Shown here: positions 25,855-36,091 of the stretch, piece by piece
Layout: the number at the start of each line of letters is the position of its first letter
How positions within the stretch are numbered: the first letter of the stretch is position 1
DNA from: an uncultured Holophagaceae bacterium
GTDB taxonomy: Bacteria > Acidobacteriota > Holophagae > Holophagales > Holophagaceae
Reading direction: 5' to 3'
NCBI GenBank assembly: GCA_903913215.1
Contig: CAIWKE010000003.1
Span: 412,167-476,166, forward strand
Length of the DNA: 64,000 bases
The notes under the pieces: model-generated
What the model saw: the letters and a program-made list of their open reading frames with translations, nothing else
The model's database searches: none
What the model was told of the DNA's origin: nothing
Translations under genes and position numbers: made by a program

Positions 25855-28701
25855 TTACGCGTGCTGCTTCAGCTTGTCCTTGCCACCGAACCACTGATCC
25901 CAGTACACCACCACCGGGGCGGCGATGTAGATGGAGGAGTAGGTGCCGGTGATGACGCCGATGACCAGGGGGAAGGCCAGGTCGTGGAGGGCTGGGCCGC
26001 CGAAGAGCCAGAGGCAGACCGACACGAAGAGCACGGACATGGAGGTGAGGATGGTCCGGCCCAGGGTCTGGTTGATGGAGTCGTTCACCAGCTTGGTGAC
26101 TGAGACCCGCCGGTACTCGGGGCGGTGGCTGTTCTCGCGGATTCGATCGAAGACCACGATGGTGTCAGCCATGGAGTAGCCCATGAGGGTGAGGAAGCTG
26201 GCCACCACGGGCACATTGAACTCGTAGCCGAAGGCGGCGAAGAGGCCCAGGGCCATGAGGATGTCGTGGATGAGGGCCACGATGCCGCCCACGGCAAAGC
26301 TGGCGGTGAAACGGAAGATCACGTAGACCAGGATGGCCAGCATGGCCAGGCCCACGGCCTTGAGAGTCTTGCTGGTCCACTCGCCGGAGATGCTGGGCGA
26401 GAAGCTTTCGTCCTTGAGGATGCCCACGAGGCCCAGGCGATAGTTCTTCTGCACCGTGTCCTTGATGGCCTGGGGCAGATCCTTGGGCAGCTCGTTGAAG
26501 GAGCGGTAGAGCCCCGTGCTGAGCTTGTCCCGGGTGGAGATGACCTTTTCCGCCAGGGGCGTGTAGGTGGCCTGGAGGGCGAGGTCATCGCCCTGGGTAC
26601 CCAGGGGGTTGGCCTTGGCGAGGACATCCGTGAGGTTCTTGGAGCCTTCCATGTTCAGGGTCGGTTGGGCGGTGCTGGAGGCCTCTGGATCCATCTGCTT
26701 GAAGAGGCTGCGCAGGGCATTGGCCTGGATGGTGCTGTCCTTCTGGTCGCTGTCCTTGCGCGCCTTCACCTTCACAGCGAAGTCGCGGATGCTCTTGTCG
26801 CTGGTCTCGTAGGCGACCACAGAGGCGTCGGGGTAGCCGTTCTTGGTGAGGGCCGCCCGGATGGTCTCCGGCTCCATGGGGCTGCCGAAGCGCACCGTCA
26901 TGTCGTTGCCGCCCACAAACTGCATGCCCAGCTGGATGTGGTTGTTGTGGGTGAGATTCCAGGGGCGCACGTAGAGGAAGGACAGGGCGATGATGCCCCA
27001 GCTGATGGCGAGGGCGATGCCCTTGTACTTCATGAAGTCGTAGGAGGCGCCCTTGAAGAATGTGTGCGTGCCCACGGAGAGGAACTTGGTGCCGGGCTTG
27101 TGCTCCAGCACCCAGTCGTAGATGAAGCGGCTGATGTAGATGCTGGTGAACAGCGAGGCCACGACGCCCACGGTGAGGGTCACGGCGAAGCCCTTGACGG
27201 GGCCGGTGCCGAAGATGAAGAGCAGCAGGGCCGCGAAGAGCTGGGTCACGTGGCTGTCCACGATGGTCCAGAACACGCGGTTGAAGCCGGCATCTATGGC
27301 GCCGGGCACACTCTTGCCCAGGCCCAGTTCTTCCTTGATGCGCTCGAAGATGAGGATGTTGGCGTCCACGGCCATGCCCAGGGTGAGCACGAAGCCGGCG
27401 ATGCCAGGCAGGGTCAGGGTGGCGCGGAAGGAGCCCAGCAGCCCCATCATGACGATGACGTTGACCGTGAGGGCCACGATCGCGTTGGCGCCGGACCAAT
27501 GGTAGAAGTACACCATGAACAGGATGATGACGAGGAAGCCCACCAGGGCCGACCGCACGCCCGCATGAATGGAGTCGAGGCCCAGGCCGGGGCCCACGAC
27601 GCGCTCTTCCAGGAACTTCATGGGCGCGCGCAGGGCGCCGCTGCGGAGCTGGCTGGCCAGATCGTCCGCTTCCTGGGCGGTGAAGCTGCCGCTGATGCGG
27701 ACGGCGCCACCGATGATCTTCTCCTTGGCGGTCATGGTGGTGGCGATCTTGCGGTCCAGCACCACGGCGATGAGGCGACTTTCGTCAGCAGCCACACCGG
27801 TCATGCGGGCGAAGTCGTCATCCCCCTTCTTGTTGAGGGTGAAGTTGACCTCGTTGGCTTCGGTCTGGGAGTTGGAAGCCCGGTGCGCATCGATGATGTC
27901 GGCGCCGTCCAGGCCCACATGGCCCTCCAGGAGCACCCAGCGGCGGATCTTCTCCTCGCCGGGCTTGGCCTTCAGGACGGGCTGGCCGGCGCGCTTGGCC
28001 TGGCGTTCGGTCTCGAGCTCAGGGAAGAGCTCGAATTCCTCGGGGATGGCACCCTTGAAGAAGGCCAGGGCCGCTTCCTTGGTGGGGAATTCATTCTGGG
28101 GCACCTTGGCCAGGAGGCGCTGCTCCAGGCGGCCGGGGGTGGACAGCAGCTTCTTGATGCGCTCGCGGTCGCCCTCCTCGATGCCGGGGATCTCCACCAC
28201 GATGCGGTTGCCTTCGGCACCGCTGGTGGTGATCTCGGGCTCCAGTACGTTGGCGGGATCGATGTCACGGATGCGCTTCTCGATGACCTCCAGGGCCCGC
28301 TTGTTGGCGTCATCCTTGAGGTTCCGCTGGTAGTCGGCCTTCTGCGTGAGCTTGAAAGCCTCGCCCTCGGCGGCCACCACGTAGCCCGGGAAGTAGTCCT
28401 TGGCCACCTTCTCCACCGTGGCCTTCTGCTCGGCGCCCACGCCCTCCACGCGGAGGGCCTCGCCGTCCACTCGCACCATGGCGGTGGGCAGGCCCTTTTC
28501 CCGCAGGCGGGAAGACATGCGGTCCTTGCTATCCCGAAGGTCGGCCACCAGGGCTTCCTGGCCTTGGACTTCCAGTTCGAAGTGGACGCCGCCCCGAAGG
28601 TCGAGGCCCAACTTCACTTTGGACATGGGCAGGAAGAAATAGCCGCAGCCGGCGAGGGCTGCGAGCACGATGGCGAGGCGCCAGAGGCTCCGCTTGGTCA
28701 C
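25855..28701 (-). CDS. secDF: SecD-SecF fusion, protein export accessory subunits
   Basis: 948 residues in one chain. The SecD half has an N-terminal helix, KLGLDLRGGVHFELEV, a large periplasmic domain and then TM helices with LTLGMAVDANILIFERIKEE. The SecF half starts near residue 560 with LGMQFVGGNDMTVRF, and its own TM bundle has LMGYSMADTIVVFDRIREN. SecDF uses the proton gradient to pull translocating proteins across the inner membrane. Fused SecDF is known from Bacillus and several other phyla. Part of the tgt-yajC-secDF operon. Confidence 0.95.
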   Translation of the reverse strand: MTKRSLWRLAIVLAALAGCGYFFLPMSKVKLGLDLRGGVHFELEVQGQEALVADLRDSKDRMSSRLREKGLPTAMVRVDGEALRVEGVGAEQKATVEKVAKDYFPGYVVAAEGEAFKLTQKADYQRNLKDDANKRALEVIEKRIRDIDPANVLEPEITTSGAEGNRIVVEIPGIEEGDRERIKKLLSTPGRLEQRLLAKVPQNEFPTKEAALAFFKGAIPEEFELFPELETERQAKRAGQPVLKAKPGEEKIRRWVLLEGHVGLDGADIIDAHRASNSQTEANEVNFTLNKKGDDDFARMTGVAADESRLIAVVLDRKIATTMTAKEKIIGGAVRISGSFTAQEADDLASQLRSGALRAPMKFLEERVVGPGLGLDSIHAGVRSALVGFLVIILFMVYFYHWSGANAIVALTVNVIVMMGLLGSFRATLTLPGIAGFVLTLGMAVDANILIFERIKEELGLGKSVPGAIDAGFNRVFWTIVDSHVTQLFAALLLFIFGTGPVKGFAVTLTVGVVASLFTSIYISRFIYDWVLEHKPGTKFLSVGTHTFFKGASYDFMKYKGIALAISWGIIALSFLYVRPWNLTHNNHIQLGMQFVGGNDMTVRFGSPMEPETIRAALTKNGYPDASVVAYETSDKSIRDFAVKVKARKDSDQKDSTIQANALRSLFKQMDPEASSTAQPTLNMEGSKNLTDVLAKANPLGTQGDDLALQATYTPLAEKVISTRDKLSTGLYRSFNELPKDLPQAIKDTVQKNYRLGLVGILKDESFSPSISGEWTSKTLKAVGLAMLAILVYVIFRFTASFAVGGIVALIHDILMALGLFAAFGYEFNVPVVASFLTLMGYSMADTIVVFDRIRENSHRPEYRRVSVTKLVNDSINQTLGRTILTSMSVLFVSVCLWLFGGPALHDLAFPLVIGVITGTYSSIYIAAPVVVYWDQWFGGKDKLKQHA

Positions 28702-28756
28702 GGGGCGCTCCTTACAAAATGCGGGCCGGCGGAACCGGCCCGGAAGGTGGAATTAA

Positions 28757-29080
28757 CTAGTTCTGCTTGGCTTCGGGTTCGGTGGCCAGGCCGGCCACGG
28801 CGGTGCGCCGGGCCTTGACCACGGAGCCGCCCAGCTTCACCCAGATGTGCTTGTCCTCAACCCGGTCGATGGTGGCGTAGAGGCCCGAAGTCAGGACAAC
28901 CTCGTCCCCGGATTTCAGCTTGGCAAGCTTCTCCTCCATCTCCTTGCGGGTCTTGTTCTGCGGTCGGAGGATGAAGAAATAGAACAGAAGGCCCATGCCC
29001 AGCATCATGGGGATCGGCCCCTTGAGCATGGCTTCCAGCCCCTGCGGGCCTTGGGGGGTATCAATCAGCGCAAACATCAT
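28757..29080 (-). CDS. yajC: Sec translocase accessory protein YajC
   Basis: 107 residues: one N-terminal transmembrane helix (MMLGMGLLFYFFILRPQNK), then a soluble domain with KLKSGDEVVLTSGLYATI, typical YajC. It binds SecDF. The start directly follows the tgt stop. Confidence 0.94.
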   Translation of the reverse strand: MMFALIDTPQGPQGLEAMLKGPIPMMLGMGLLFYFFILRPQNKTRKEMEEKLAKLKSGDEVVLTSGLYATIDRVEDKHIWVKLGGSVVKARRTAVAGLATEPEAKQN

Positions 29081-30235
<1,155 letters not shown>

Positions 30236-30360
30236 GACCTGACTCTTTCTTAACAGGACGAAAGAACTTCGCCACTTTTGGCCCAATAATGGATGTTGCG
30301 GTAGTCATGAAAAAACCGCTGGATGCGGTATTCACGTGGGATTAGGCCTGGTAACAGTAC

Positions 30361-30389
30361 TTGACCAACCGGATTCCCTTTGCCATCTT
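30361..30389 (+). promoter_or_regulatory. Sigma70-like promoter before tonB
   Basis: TTGACC (30361-30366), 17 bases, CATCTT (30384-30389). The -35 is good, the -10 weak. It would start a leader of about 100 bases that contains the hairpin at 30432-30469. Confidence 0.45.
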
Positions 30390-30431
30390 AGCCGTTGGGC
30401 TCGCCCCAGTTCTTAATGTTCAAGTGCAATC

Positions 30432-30469
30432 GCCGAACCTGTGATCCCGCTGGTTCGGCTCGTTTTTTT
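30432..30469 (+). terminator. Intrinsic terminator (attenuator-like) in the tonB leader
   Basis: Stem GCCGAACC (30432-30439) with GGTTCGGC (30452-30459) followed by seven T (30463-30469). No gene on the plus strand ends upstream, since tgt is divergent, and tonB starts 26 bases later. It therefore sits in the tonB leader and could act as an attenuator. Confidence 0.65.
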
Positions 30470-30495
30470 CCCCCTGGATCTTTCAAGGGAGCCGC

Positions 30496-31290
30496 ATGAG
30501 CAAAGATCCCCAGAAATCTGCACCCGCAAAACAGGCGCCTCCTGTGGAGTCTCTGGAGGACGCAGTCTACAAGTCCTCACTGACTGCCGGGAATGACGCC
30601 ATCAAGCGGGGCAACCCCATGGTCACCATCCCGACGACGGTGGCCATGTATGCCCTTTTCGGGCTCTTCGCCTTCCAGCTGGCCCGACAGTCCAACGTGG
30701 TCAAGGAAAAGCTGAAGACTGTGGGCATCGACCTCCAGGAGAAGGCCGACGACGCGCCGCCGCCGCCGCCGCCGCCCCCGCCGCCTCCCCCGCCACCACC
30801 GCCGCCGCCCATGGCCATCTCGTCCTCCAAGGCCGACACCACGCCCATCGACCCCCGGCAGGAAGTGGTGCCCGAGCAGGCCCCCAAGGAACTACCTAAG
30901 CAGGATCACTCCCTGGGCGGCGTCCCCGGTGGTGTCCCCGGCGGCGTCCCCGGTGGTGTGATTGGTGGTGTGGTCGGCGGTGTGGTCGGTGGTGGTGGCA
31001 CCGGCAAGGTCGTGGACTTCGACTTCAGCCAGGTGAAGATCAAGTACCAGCCCCCCCAGCCGCCCTACCCCCCCCTCGCCAAGATTGCCAAGATCCAGGG
31101 CACCGTGGTGGTGGAGATCATCATCGGACCCGATGGCGTCCCCACGGATGCTGTGGCCAAGGAAGGTCCCCCGCAGCTGCGTGACTACGCCGCCAATTGG
31201 GGCAAGACCTGGCGCTTCGAGCCAGCCATGATGAACGGCCAACCCCAGTACGCGCGCTTCAAGCTCACCATGGCCTTCCGCCTCCGCTAG
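30496..31290 (+). CDS. TonB-like energy transducer
   Basis: 264 residues, SD AAGGGA. An N-terminal cytoplasmic segment of about 45 residues precedes the single TM helix (VAMYALFGLFAFQLA). A pure proline run of about 25 residues follows (about 88-106), then a Gly-Val repeat (GGVPGGVPGGVPGG and similar). The C-terminal TonB domain (about 180-264) has PPYPPLAKIAKIQGTVVVEIIIGPDG and a conserved end. It carries inner-membrane proton-motive energy to outer-membrane receptors. The exbB and two exbD genes follow. Confidence 0.9.
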   Translation: MSKDPQKSAPAKQAPPVESLEDAVYKSSLTAGNDAIKRGNPMVTIPTTVAMYALFGLFAFQLARQSNVVKEKLKTVGIDLQEKADDAPPPPPPPPPPPPPPPPPPMAISSSKADTTPIDPRQEVVPEQAPKELPKQDHSLGGVPGGVPGGVPGGVIGGVVGGVVGGGGTGKVVDFDFSQVKIKYQPPQPPYPPLAKIAKIQGTVVVEIIIGPDGVPTDAVAKEGPPQLRDYAANWGKTWRFEPAMMNGQPQYARFKLTMAFRLR

Positions 31291-31346
31291 TGCACACTCT
31301 CCCTTCTGTCATATAAACTTTTCTACCCCTTTCACAAGGAACCCTC

Positions 31347-32075
31347 ATGAACCTGCTTGCCTCCCCTCTGATGCTCGCCTTGGCCGAAGGCGGCCATGAC
31401 AGCTTCTCCCCCAAAGAGCTCTTCATGGCGGCCTCTCCCGCCAACAAGATCATCATCATTCTGCTCTTCGTGCTCCTCGCGTACCAGATCTACGTGACCG
31501 TCGAGCGCTTCGTCACCTACGCCCAGAGCCAGCAGGCTTCCGACAAGTTCCTCAAGGCCTTCATGGCCGCGCTGCGCAGCGGCGACTTCAAGGCCGCCAA
31601 GACCGCCGCCACCACCCACAACAAGAGCCACATCGCCCTCGTCCTCAAGCACGGCCTGGACATCTATGAGTACGAGAAGCAGCTCAAGACCATGAACACC
31701 ACCCACGACGCCATCGCGCCTGTGGAGCGCGCCATCGCCCGTGGCACCGCCGAAGTCCTCGAGCTCCTCAAGAAGGGCATGAGCGGCCTGGCCACCATCG
31801 GCGCCCTGGCCCCCTTCATCGGCCTGCTCGGCACCGTCATCGGCATCATCAAGGTCTTCTCTGACCTGAAGACCAAGGGCGCCGGCGACATCAACGCCCT
31901 GGCCGGTTCCATCGGTGAGGCCCTGGCCACCACCGCCCTCGGCCTCATCGTCGCCATCCCTGCCGTGTGGATCTACAACCTGCTGACCGGCAAGCAGGAC
32001 GTGGTCGTCACCAACATCAACAACGCCGCTTCCCAGATGATCGACGAGTTCATCCGTCGCGAGAGCCAGGCCTAG
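31347..32075 (+). CDS. exbB: MotA/TolQ/ExbB proton channel family protein
   Basis: 242 residues. TM helices lie at about 30-48, 145-170 and 185-210; the conserved core is GLATIGALAPFIGLLGTVIGIIKVF and EALATTALGLIVAIPAVWIYN. With ExbD it forms the proton-driven motor that powers TonB. Placed in the tonB-exbB-exbD-exbD cluster; TolQ-like use cannot be excluded, but no tolB or pal is adjacent. Confidence 0.92.
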   Translation: MNLLASPLMLALAEGGHDSFSPKELFMAASPANKIIIILLFVLLAYQIYVTVERFVTYAQSQQASDKFLKAFMAALRSGDFKAAKTAATTHNKSHIALVLKHGLDIYEYEKQLKTMNTTHDAIAPVERAIARGTAEVLELLKKGMSGLATIGALAPFIGLLGTVIGIIKVFSDLKTKGAGDINALAGSIGEALATTALGLIVAIPAVWIYNLLTGKQDVVVTNINNAASQMIDEFIRRESQA

Positions 32076-32133
32076 GACTTCCCACCCCAGCCCGGGGGCG
32101 CGAGTCCCCGGGCGCTTTCATGAGGAGAACACC

Positions 32134-32634
32134 ATGGATGCAGGTGGTGGCAAGAAAGGTGGCGTGAAGTCGGACATCAACGTCACGCCCCTCGTGGACA
32201 TCGTGCTGGTGCTGCTGATCATCTTCATCGTGATCACGCCCGCCGTGAACAGCAGCGTCAAGCTGCCGCTCGCCAAGCACAGTCCCAAGGCGGAGAAGAA
32301 CAAGGATGAGAAGTACCTCACCCTGCTCTTCCAGTCCAAGCGCAACGACAAGTACGAAGTGATCGGACCCGGCAACATCCTCATCGACGACAAGGATGCC
32401 AAGGACCTGACCTTCTCGCTGGCCAATGAAGCCCAGCGTCAGCGCCTCGAAGACTTCATCAACATGAACGTCTCGATGCTCAGCCAGAAGATCGTGTTCG
32501 TGAAGGCCGATGCTGATCTGCCCTTCAAGTACGTGAACGAATTGTTCCAGACCTGCCGGAAGGGTGGCGCTGACGAGGCGTCCATCGTGACCAGCGAAGA
32601 CAAGGCCGAAGAGAAGCCAGCAGGGGGCAAATAA
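32134..32634 (+). CDS. exbD: ExbD/TolR family protein 1
   Basis: 166 residues, AGGAG before the ATG. The TM helix has DINVTPLVDIVLVLLIIFIV, with the protonatable Asp typical of ExbD (VDIVLV), followed by a periplasmic domain. It is somewhat longer than usual ExbD (about 140) through an insertion near 50-85. Its TAA overlaps the next ATG (TAATG). Confidence 0.92.
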   Translation: MDAGGGKKGGVKSDINVTPLVDIVLVLLIIFIVITPAVNSSVKLPLAKHSPKAEKNKDEKYLTLLFQSKRNDKYEVIGPGNILIDDKDAKDLTFSLANEAQRQRLEDFINMNVSMLSQKIVFVKADADLPFKYVNELFQTCRKGGADEASIVTSEDKAEEKPAGGK

Positions 32635-33134
32635 TGGATGCCGGTGGCGCCAAAGGCAAACAAAAGTCGGATATCAACGTCACTCCCCTGATCGACATCG
32701 TGCTCGTGCTCCTCATCGTCTTCATCGTGATGGTGCCCGGCCTCGACAAGGCGACCAAGGTGGTGGTGCCCCAGGTGGTGGTGCAGAACAAGCCCACCCC
32801 TCCGGATCCCAACAACATCCTGATCCAGATGGACCAGGACGGCTCCATGACCCTGCAGCAGGACAAGATCGACCTCCAGGGCCTCAAGGACAAGCTGCCT
32901 GAAGCTGTGATGTTGCAGCCCCTCAACTACCGGAAGGTCTTCCTGAAGGTGGATGAGGACGTGAAGTTCCAGGCCATGGTGGACGTGCTCGACGCCATCC
33001 GCGTCGCCTCGAACACCGCCAAGGCCAACTCCCTCAAGGAACTCGACAAGTTCCAGGGCCAGGATGGCGGTGACACCAAGGTCGCCGTCTCCCTCAAGAA
33101 GCGCCCCGCGGCGGCAACTGCCAACGTCGGGTAG
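32634..33134 (+). CDS. exbD: ExbD/TolR family protein 2
   Basis: 166 residues. The N-terminal segment DINVTPLIDIVLVLLIVFIV is almost the same as in the first ExbD, but the periplasmic part differs strongly. Two ExbD copies after one ExbB suggest a heteromeric motor, as seen in some other phyla. Followed by a strong terminator. Confidence 0.92.
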   Translation: MDAGGAKGKQKSDINVTPLIDIVLVLLIVFIVMVPGLDKATKVVVPQVVVQNKPTPPDPNNILIQMDQDGSMTLQQDKIDLQGLKDKLPEAVMLQPLNYRKVFLKVDEDVKFQAMVDVLDAIRVASNTAKANSLKELDKFQGQDGGDTKVAVSLKKRPAAATANVG

Positions 33135-33150
33135 GAAGTGGAAGAACCCA

Positions 33151-33184
33151 GAAGAGGGCCCCAACCGGGGCCCTCTTCATTTTT
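33151..33184 (+). terminator. Terminator of the tonB-exb operon
   Basis: 12-bp GC-rich stem GAAGAGGGCCCC/GGGGCCCTCTTC with AACC loop, then ATTTTT. Confidence 0.9.
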
Positions 33185-33190
33185 AGAACA

Positions 33191-33239
33191 ACCACGAAGA
33201 AAGACTGGGTTCTGCTTCGTGGTCTTCCGGTCTTCGTGG
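33191..33239. repeat. Intergenic arm-repeat hairpin, copy D
   Basis: ACCACGAAGA with CTTCGTGG-type octamers in the right arm (CTTCGTGG, TCTTCCGG, TCTTCGTGG). The arms pair imperfectly. Located between the exb terminator and the convergent permease gene. Confidence 0.65.
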
Positions 33240-33256
33240 CGAACCTTTGTCTTGCA

Positions 33257-34144
33257 TCAGCCCCGCCGCCTCGCCCCCATGACCGTGCCGTAGGCAACGC
33301 CGGCCACGGTGATGATGACGCCGGCCAGACCGAAGGCAGTGGCGCGCTCACCCAGCAGGGGCACGGCCAGCAGGTACTGGGTGATGGGGAGCAGCTGCAG
33401 CCAGATGGCCGCCTCGGAGACGGCCAGGGTGCCGTAGGCCTGGGACATGAGCATCTGGCCCCCGTAGGCCAGGACGCTCATGAGGAGGGCCAGGCTCCAG
33501 GGCACCAGGCCTCCCGGCAGGGGCGTCAGGGCGAAGGGCACCACCACGGGCAGCCCCGCCACACAAAAGAAGAAGAAGATGGTGGCGGCGTTGTCCGTGT
33601 GGCGCACCGCGCGGATGGCGATGGCACTAGTGGCCGCGAAGCCCGCCGCCGCCAGGGCAGCCAGCTGGCCCCGGCCGAAGCCCAGGCCCAGGTGTCCCTG
33701 GCTCAGCACCAGCACCACGCCCAGCGAGGCAGCCAGGATGGCGAGCCAGAGGTGGACCGTGGGCCGCTCCCGGAAGGCCACCAGGGACAGGGCAGTGGCC
33801 AGCACTGGGAACACGTTGTAGAGGATCCCCGCCTCCCCCGCTGGCACGTGGGCCAGGGCGTAGAAGTAGAGCACCACCACGGCGCCGCCCGAGAGGCCCC
33901 GCATCACCAGCAGACGGTAGTTGCTGGGCCTGTAGAGACCGGGGATGACCGAGAAGGCCACCAGGCTCAGGAGGCCCCCCACCACGAAGCGCAGCACCGC
34001 CAGGTGCCCCGCCGTGAAGCCCATGCCCGGCAGCGTCAGCTTCCGTGCCAGGATGGCCATCAACCCAAAGCAAAGCGCCGACCCCGCCAACTGCCCCCGC
34101 GCCACCATGCGGCGACGGGACAGGGCGGCGAGAGCGGCAGTCAT
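33257..34144 (-). CDS. EamA/DMT family permease
   Basis: 295 residues from the ATG at 34144 (a GTG at 34183 is also in frame). Ten hydrophobic helices in two homologous halves, with EamA-like features (GSALCFGLMAILARK, LSGGAVVVLYFYALAHVPAGEA, LLGERATAFGLAGVIITVAG). A probable inner-membrane metabolite exporter; the substrate cannot be read. A second EamA gene lies at 49978-50898. Confidence 0.85.
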   Translation of the reverse strand: MTAALAALSRRRMVARGQLAGSALCFGLMAILARKLTLPGMGFTAGHLAVLRFVVGGLLSLVAFSVIPGLYRPSNYRLLVMRGLSGGAVVVLYFYALAHVPAGEAGILYNVFPVLATALSLVAFRERPTVHLWLAILAASLGVVLVLSQGHLGLGFGRGQLAALAAAGFAATSAIAIRAVRHTDNAATIFFFFCVAGLPVVVPFALTPLPGGLVPWSLALLMSVLAYGGQMLMSQAYGTLAVSEAAIWLQLLPITQYLLAVPLLGERATAFGLAGVIITVAGVAYGTVMGARRRG

Positions 34145-34195
34145 CCCCGAATGATCTGATGTGGGGGCGAAAAGGGAAACCACGGATGTTGCACT

Positions 34196-34260
34196 CAGCT
34201 CAGCGCGACCAGCGCCGAGTACACCCTGAAGGTACGACCTCCCGCGCTGAGCTAGAAAAG
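34196..34260. repeat. Inverted repeat AGCTCAGCGCG...CGCGCTGAGCT
   Basis: An 11-bp inverted repeat encloses about 35 bases between the permease start and the DUF512 gene end. The right arm and flank (CGCGCTGAGCTAGAAAA) are identical to the palindrome after lepB at 5261-5293. A separate hairpin CTCCGGGC-GCA-GCCCGGAG follows at 34291-34309. Confidence 0.6.
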
Positions 34261-34342
34261 GCCATGCTACCGGGCCCTATTTTCATCTATCTCCGGGCGC
34301 AGCCCGGAGCTCCCCCCCGACCGCCATCAGAGCCGCCATCAT

Positions 34343-35821
34343 TCAAGGATTGTAGGCGCCCTGGGGTTGATTGAGGCCGGCAGGGTGGAAGGCTTCGGTG
34401 AGGGCGCCGCCGCGGAAGGCGCCGCGGTCGGCGGCTTCCAGGTGATCCAGGAGGTGCGAGAGGTTGGCGCCGCTGGGCACGGCGGGGACGCCCAGCTCCG
34501 CCGCCAGCTGGGGCAGGGTGAGGTCATCCAGGAAGGTGCCTTCTTCACGCACGACGGCGCCCCGCAGGGTGTACTGGTCCGTGGGCCCCGTGACGGTGCG
34601 GAGGCTGGAGGAGGGCACCACCACGGCGTCCACCCAATCGGCCTTGCCACCTTTGGCGTCCCGGTCCGCGTGGGCCGCGTACTTGAGGTCCTGGCCGCAG
34701 AGCAGGCCCGCCACCGTCACCGTCTCGCCGAAGCTGAAGTTGGTGGCCGCCACCACCCGCAGGTGGCTGCCCACGGCGCGGTTCAGGTCCGCCACGACCT
34801 TCGTGAGCGTCGGTGCGAAGCTGGGCCCCGTCAGGAGCAGGACGCGCCTGCCCTGGAACCCCTGGGCCCGGGGACTCTTGATGAAGCGGCGGCTGTGCTC
34901 CAGGAAGCGGCGCACCAGGCCCACGCCGTTCTCCAGCTGGGCCCAGGACCGCGAGTAGAAGGCCCGGCCCGGCACCTCGATGCCGCCCCGGGTGAACCAC
35001 TCGTCCGCCAGCAACAACCAGGGCTCACCGTCGCAGGCCTTGGCATACTTGCGCACCTCTGGCGTCCAGCGGGCCACCCAGTCCCGGGCGAAGTCGGGGC
35101 CCACGTCCTGCACCGAGGGCAGGTGCTCGCGATGGGCGGTGAGGCCCACGGGCACACAGGAGAGACTCAGCACGCTGCCCCGCCCTGCCTTCCGGCGCTT
35201 CCAGAGGTCGTCCACGGTCTGCTGCCAGATGGCGCCATCATTGAGGCCGGGCGCCACCACCGCCTGGGTGTGCACATCAATGCCCCCGGCCAGCAGGCGG
35301 TCGATCTTGCGGAGGATGTCCCCCTCCCGGGGATTGCCCACCACCTTGATGCGGGCCACAGGGTCCGTGGCGTGCACGGAAACATGGATGGGGCTGAGGC
35401 GCTCGCGTACGATGCGGTCCAGCTCGGCGTCATCGCTGCTGGAGAGGGTCGTGAAGTGGCCGTAGAGAAAGGAGAGGCGCACGTCCTCGTCCTTCAGATA
35501 GAGCGACTTGCGGAAGCCCTTGGGCATCTGGTGCACGAAGCAGAAGACACAGTTCTGCTTGCAGACCTTCACCTCATCCTGGGCCAAGTCCACCCCGATG
35601 CCCTCGCCGCCGTTCTCCACGTAGGCCTCGAAGGTGCTGCCGTCCGGCCGCTGCAGCAGCAGGTCCGCCTCGTCCTCCCGAGTGATGAGGTATTGGTAGC
35701 TGAGCTGGTCCAGCACGGCCTCGCCGTGGATCTCCAACAGCGTGTCGCCGGGGCGGAGCCCCGCCTCCTCGGCCAGGCTGCCGGGTTCAACGCTGATGAT
35801 CTGGACGCCCTTCTGTGCCAA
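34343..35821 (-). CDS. PDZ-radical SAM-DUF512 protein
   Basis: 492 residues. An N-terminal PDZ-like domain (VEPGSLAEEAGLRPGDTLLEI, 10-75) is followed by a CxxxCxxC cluster (VCKQNCVFCFVHQM, about residue 90), a radical-SAM-like fold, and the C-terminal DUF512 region. The family is widespread in anaerobes and other bacteria and has no known substrate that I can state. Usually encoded near der/engA in other phyla; here it is alone. Confidence 0.88.
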   Translation of the reverse strand: MAQKGVQIISVEPGSLAEEAGLRPGDTLLEIHGEAVLDQLSYQYLITREDEADLLLQRPDGSTFEAYVENGGEGIGVDLAQDEVKVCKQNCVFCFVHQMPKGFRKSLYLKDEDVRLSFLYGHFTTLSSSDDAELDRIVRERLSPIHVSVHATDPVARIKVVGNPREGDILRKIDRLLAGGIDVHTQAVVAPGLNDGAIWQQTVDDLWKRRKAGRGSVLSLSCVPVGLTAHREHLPSVQDVGPDFARDWVARWTPEVRKYAKACDGEPWLLLADEWFTRGGIEVPGRAFYSRSWAQLENGVGLVRRFLEHSRRFIKSPRAQGFQGRRVLLLTGPSFAPTLTKVVADLNRAVGSHLRVVAATNFSFGETVTVAGLLCGQDLKYAAHADRDAKGGKADWVDAVVVPSSSLRTVTGPTDQYTLRGAVVREEGTFLDDLTLPQLAAELGVPAVPSGANLSHLLDHLEAADRGAFRGGALTEAFHPAGLNQPQGAYNP

Positions 35822-35932
35822 CTCGACTCCCTGATCCGGAGTCCCATCGAGAATCCAGAATTAGATTGTCTCACTGAGAAGGAAGAATCGGTTTGCAATG
35901 CCGCTCACCCAGGGCCGGTTTGATAAAAAACC

Positions 35933-35961
35933 TTGACATCATCTAGTCAAGACCGTAATTT
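35933..35961 (+). promoter_or_regulatory. Strong sigma70-like promoter of the beta-helix protein gene
   Basis: TTGACA (35933-35938), 17 bases, TAATTT (35956-35961). This is the best promoter match in the window, 130 bases upstream of the ATG. The leader between has GC-rich self-complementary segments (CCCGGTTCCACCCGGG near 36045), so a structured 5' UTR is likely. Confidence 0.65.
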
Positions 35962-36091
35962 TCTGCGCGTATCAGCCATACAGCTGGATGAAGCGGGATG
36001 GGGCTCCAGCTCGGTGATGTTGCTTAACTCGATCAGGGTCAACCCGGTTCCACCCGGGTCTGGACCCGATCCCCTATTTATGGGAGGTGGT

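Noticed and set aside
25689..25952. ORF of 87 codons between arnD and secDF
   Set aside because: It is made of the two palindromes and runs into the secDF 3' end; the sequence is better explained by the inverted-repeat pair.
26125..28818. Plus-strand open frame of 897 codons opposite secDF
   Set aside because: Same artefact: Gly/His/Glu-rich composition mirroring the SecDF codons, while SecDF itself is unmistakable.
35968..36091. Riboswitch in the leader of the beta-helix gene
   Set aside because: The leader is self-complementary but I could not match it to c-di-GMP, cobalamin, TPP or other consensus cores by eye.
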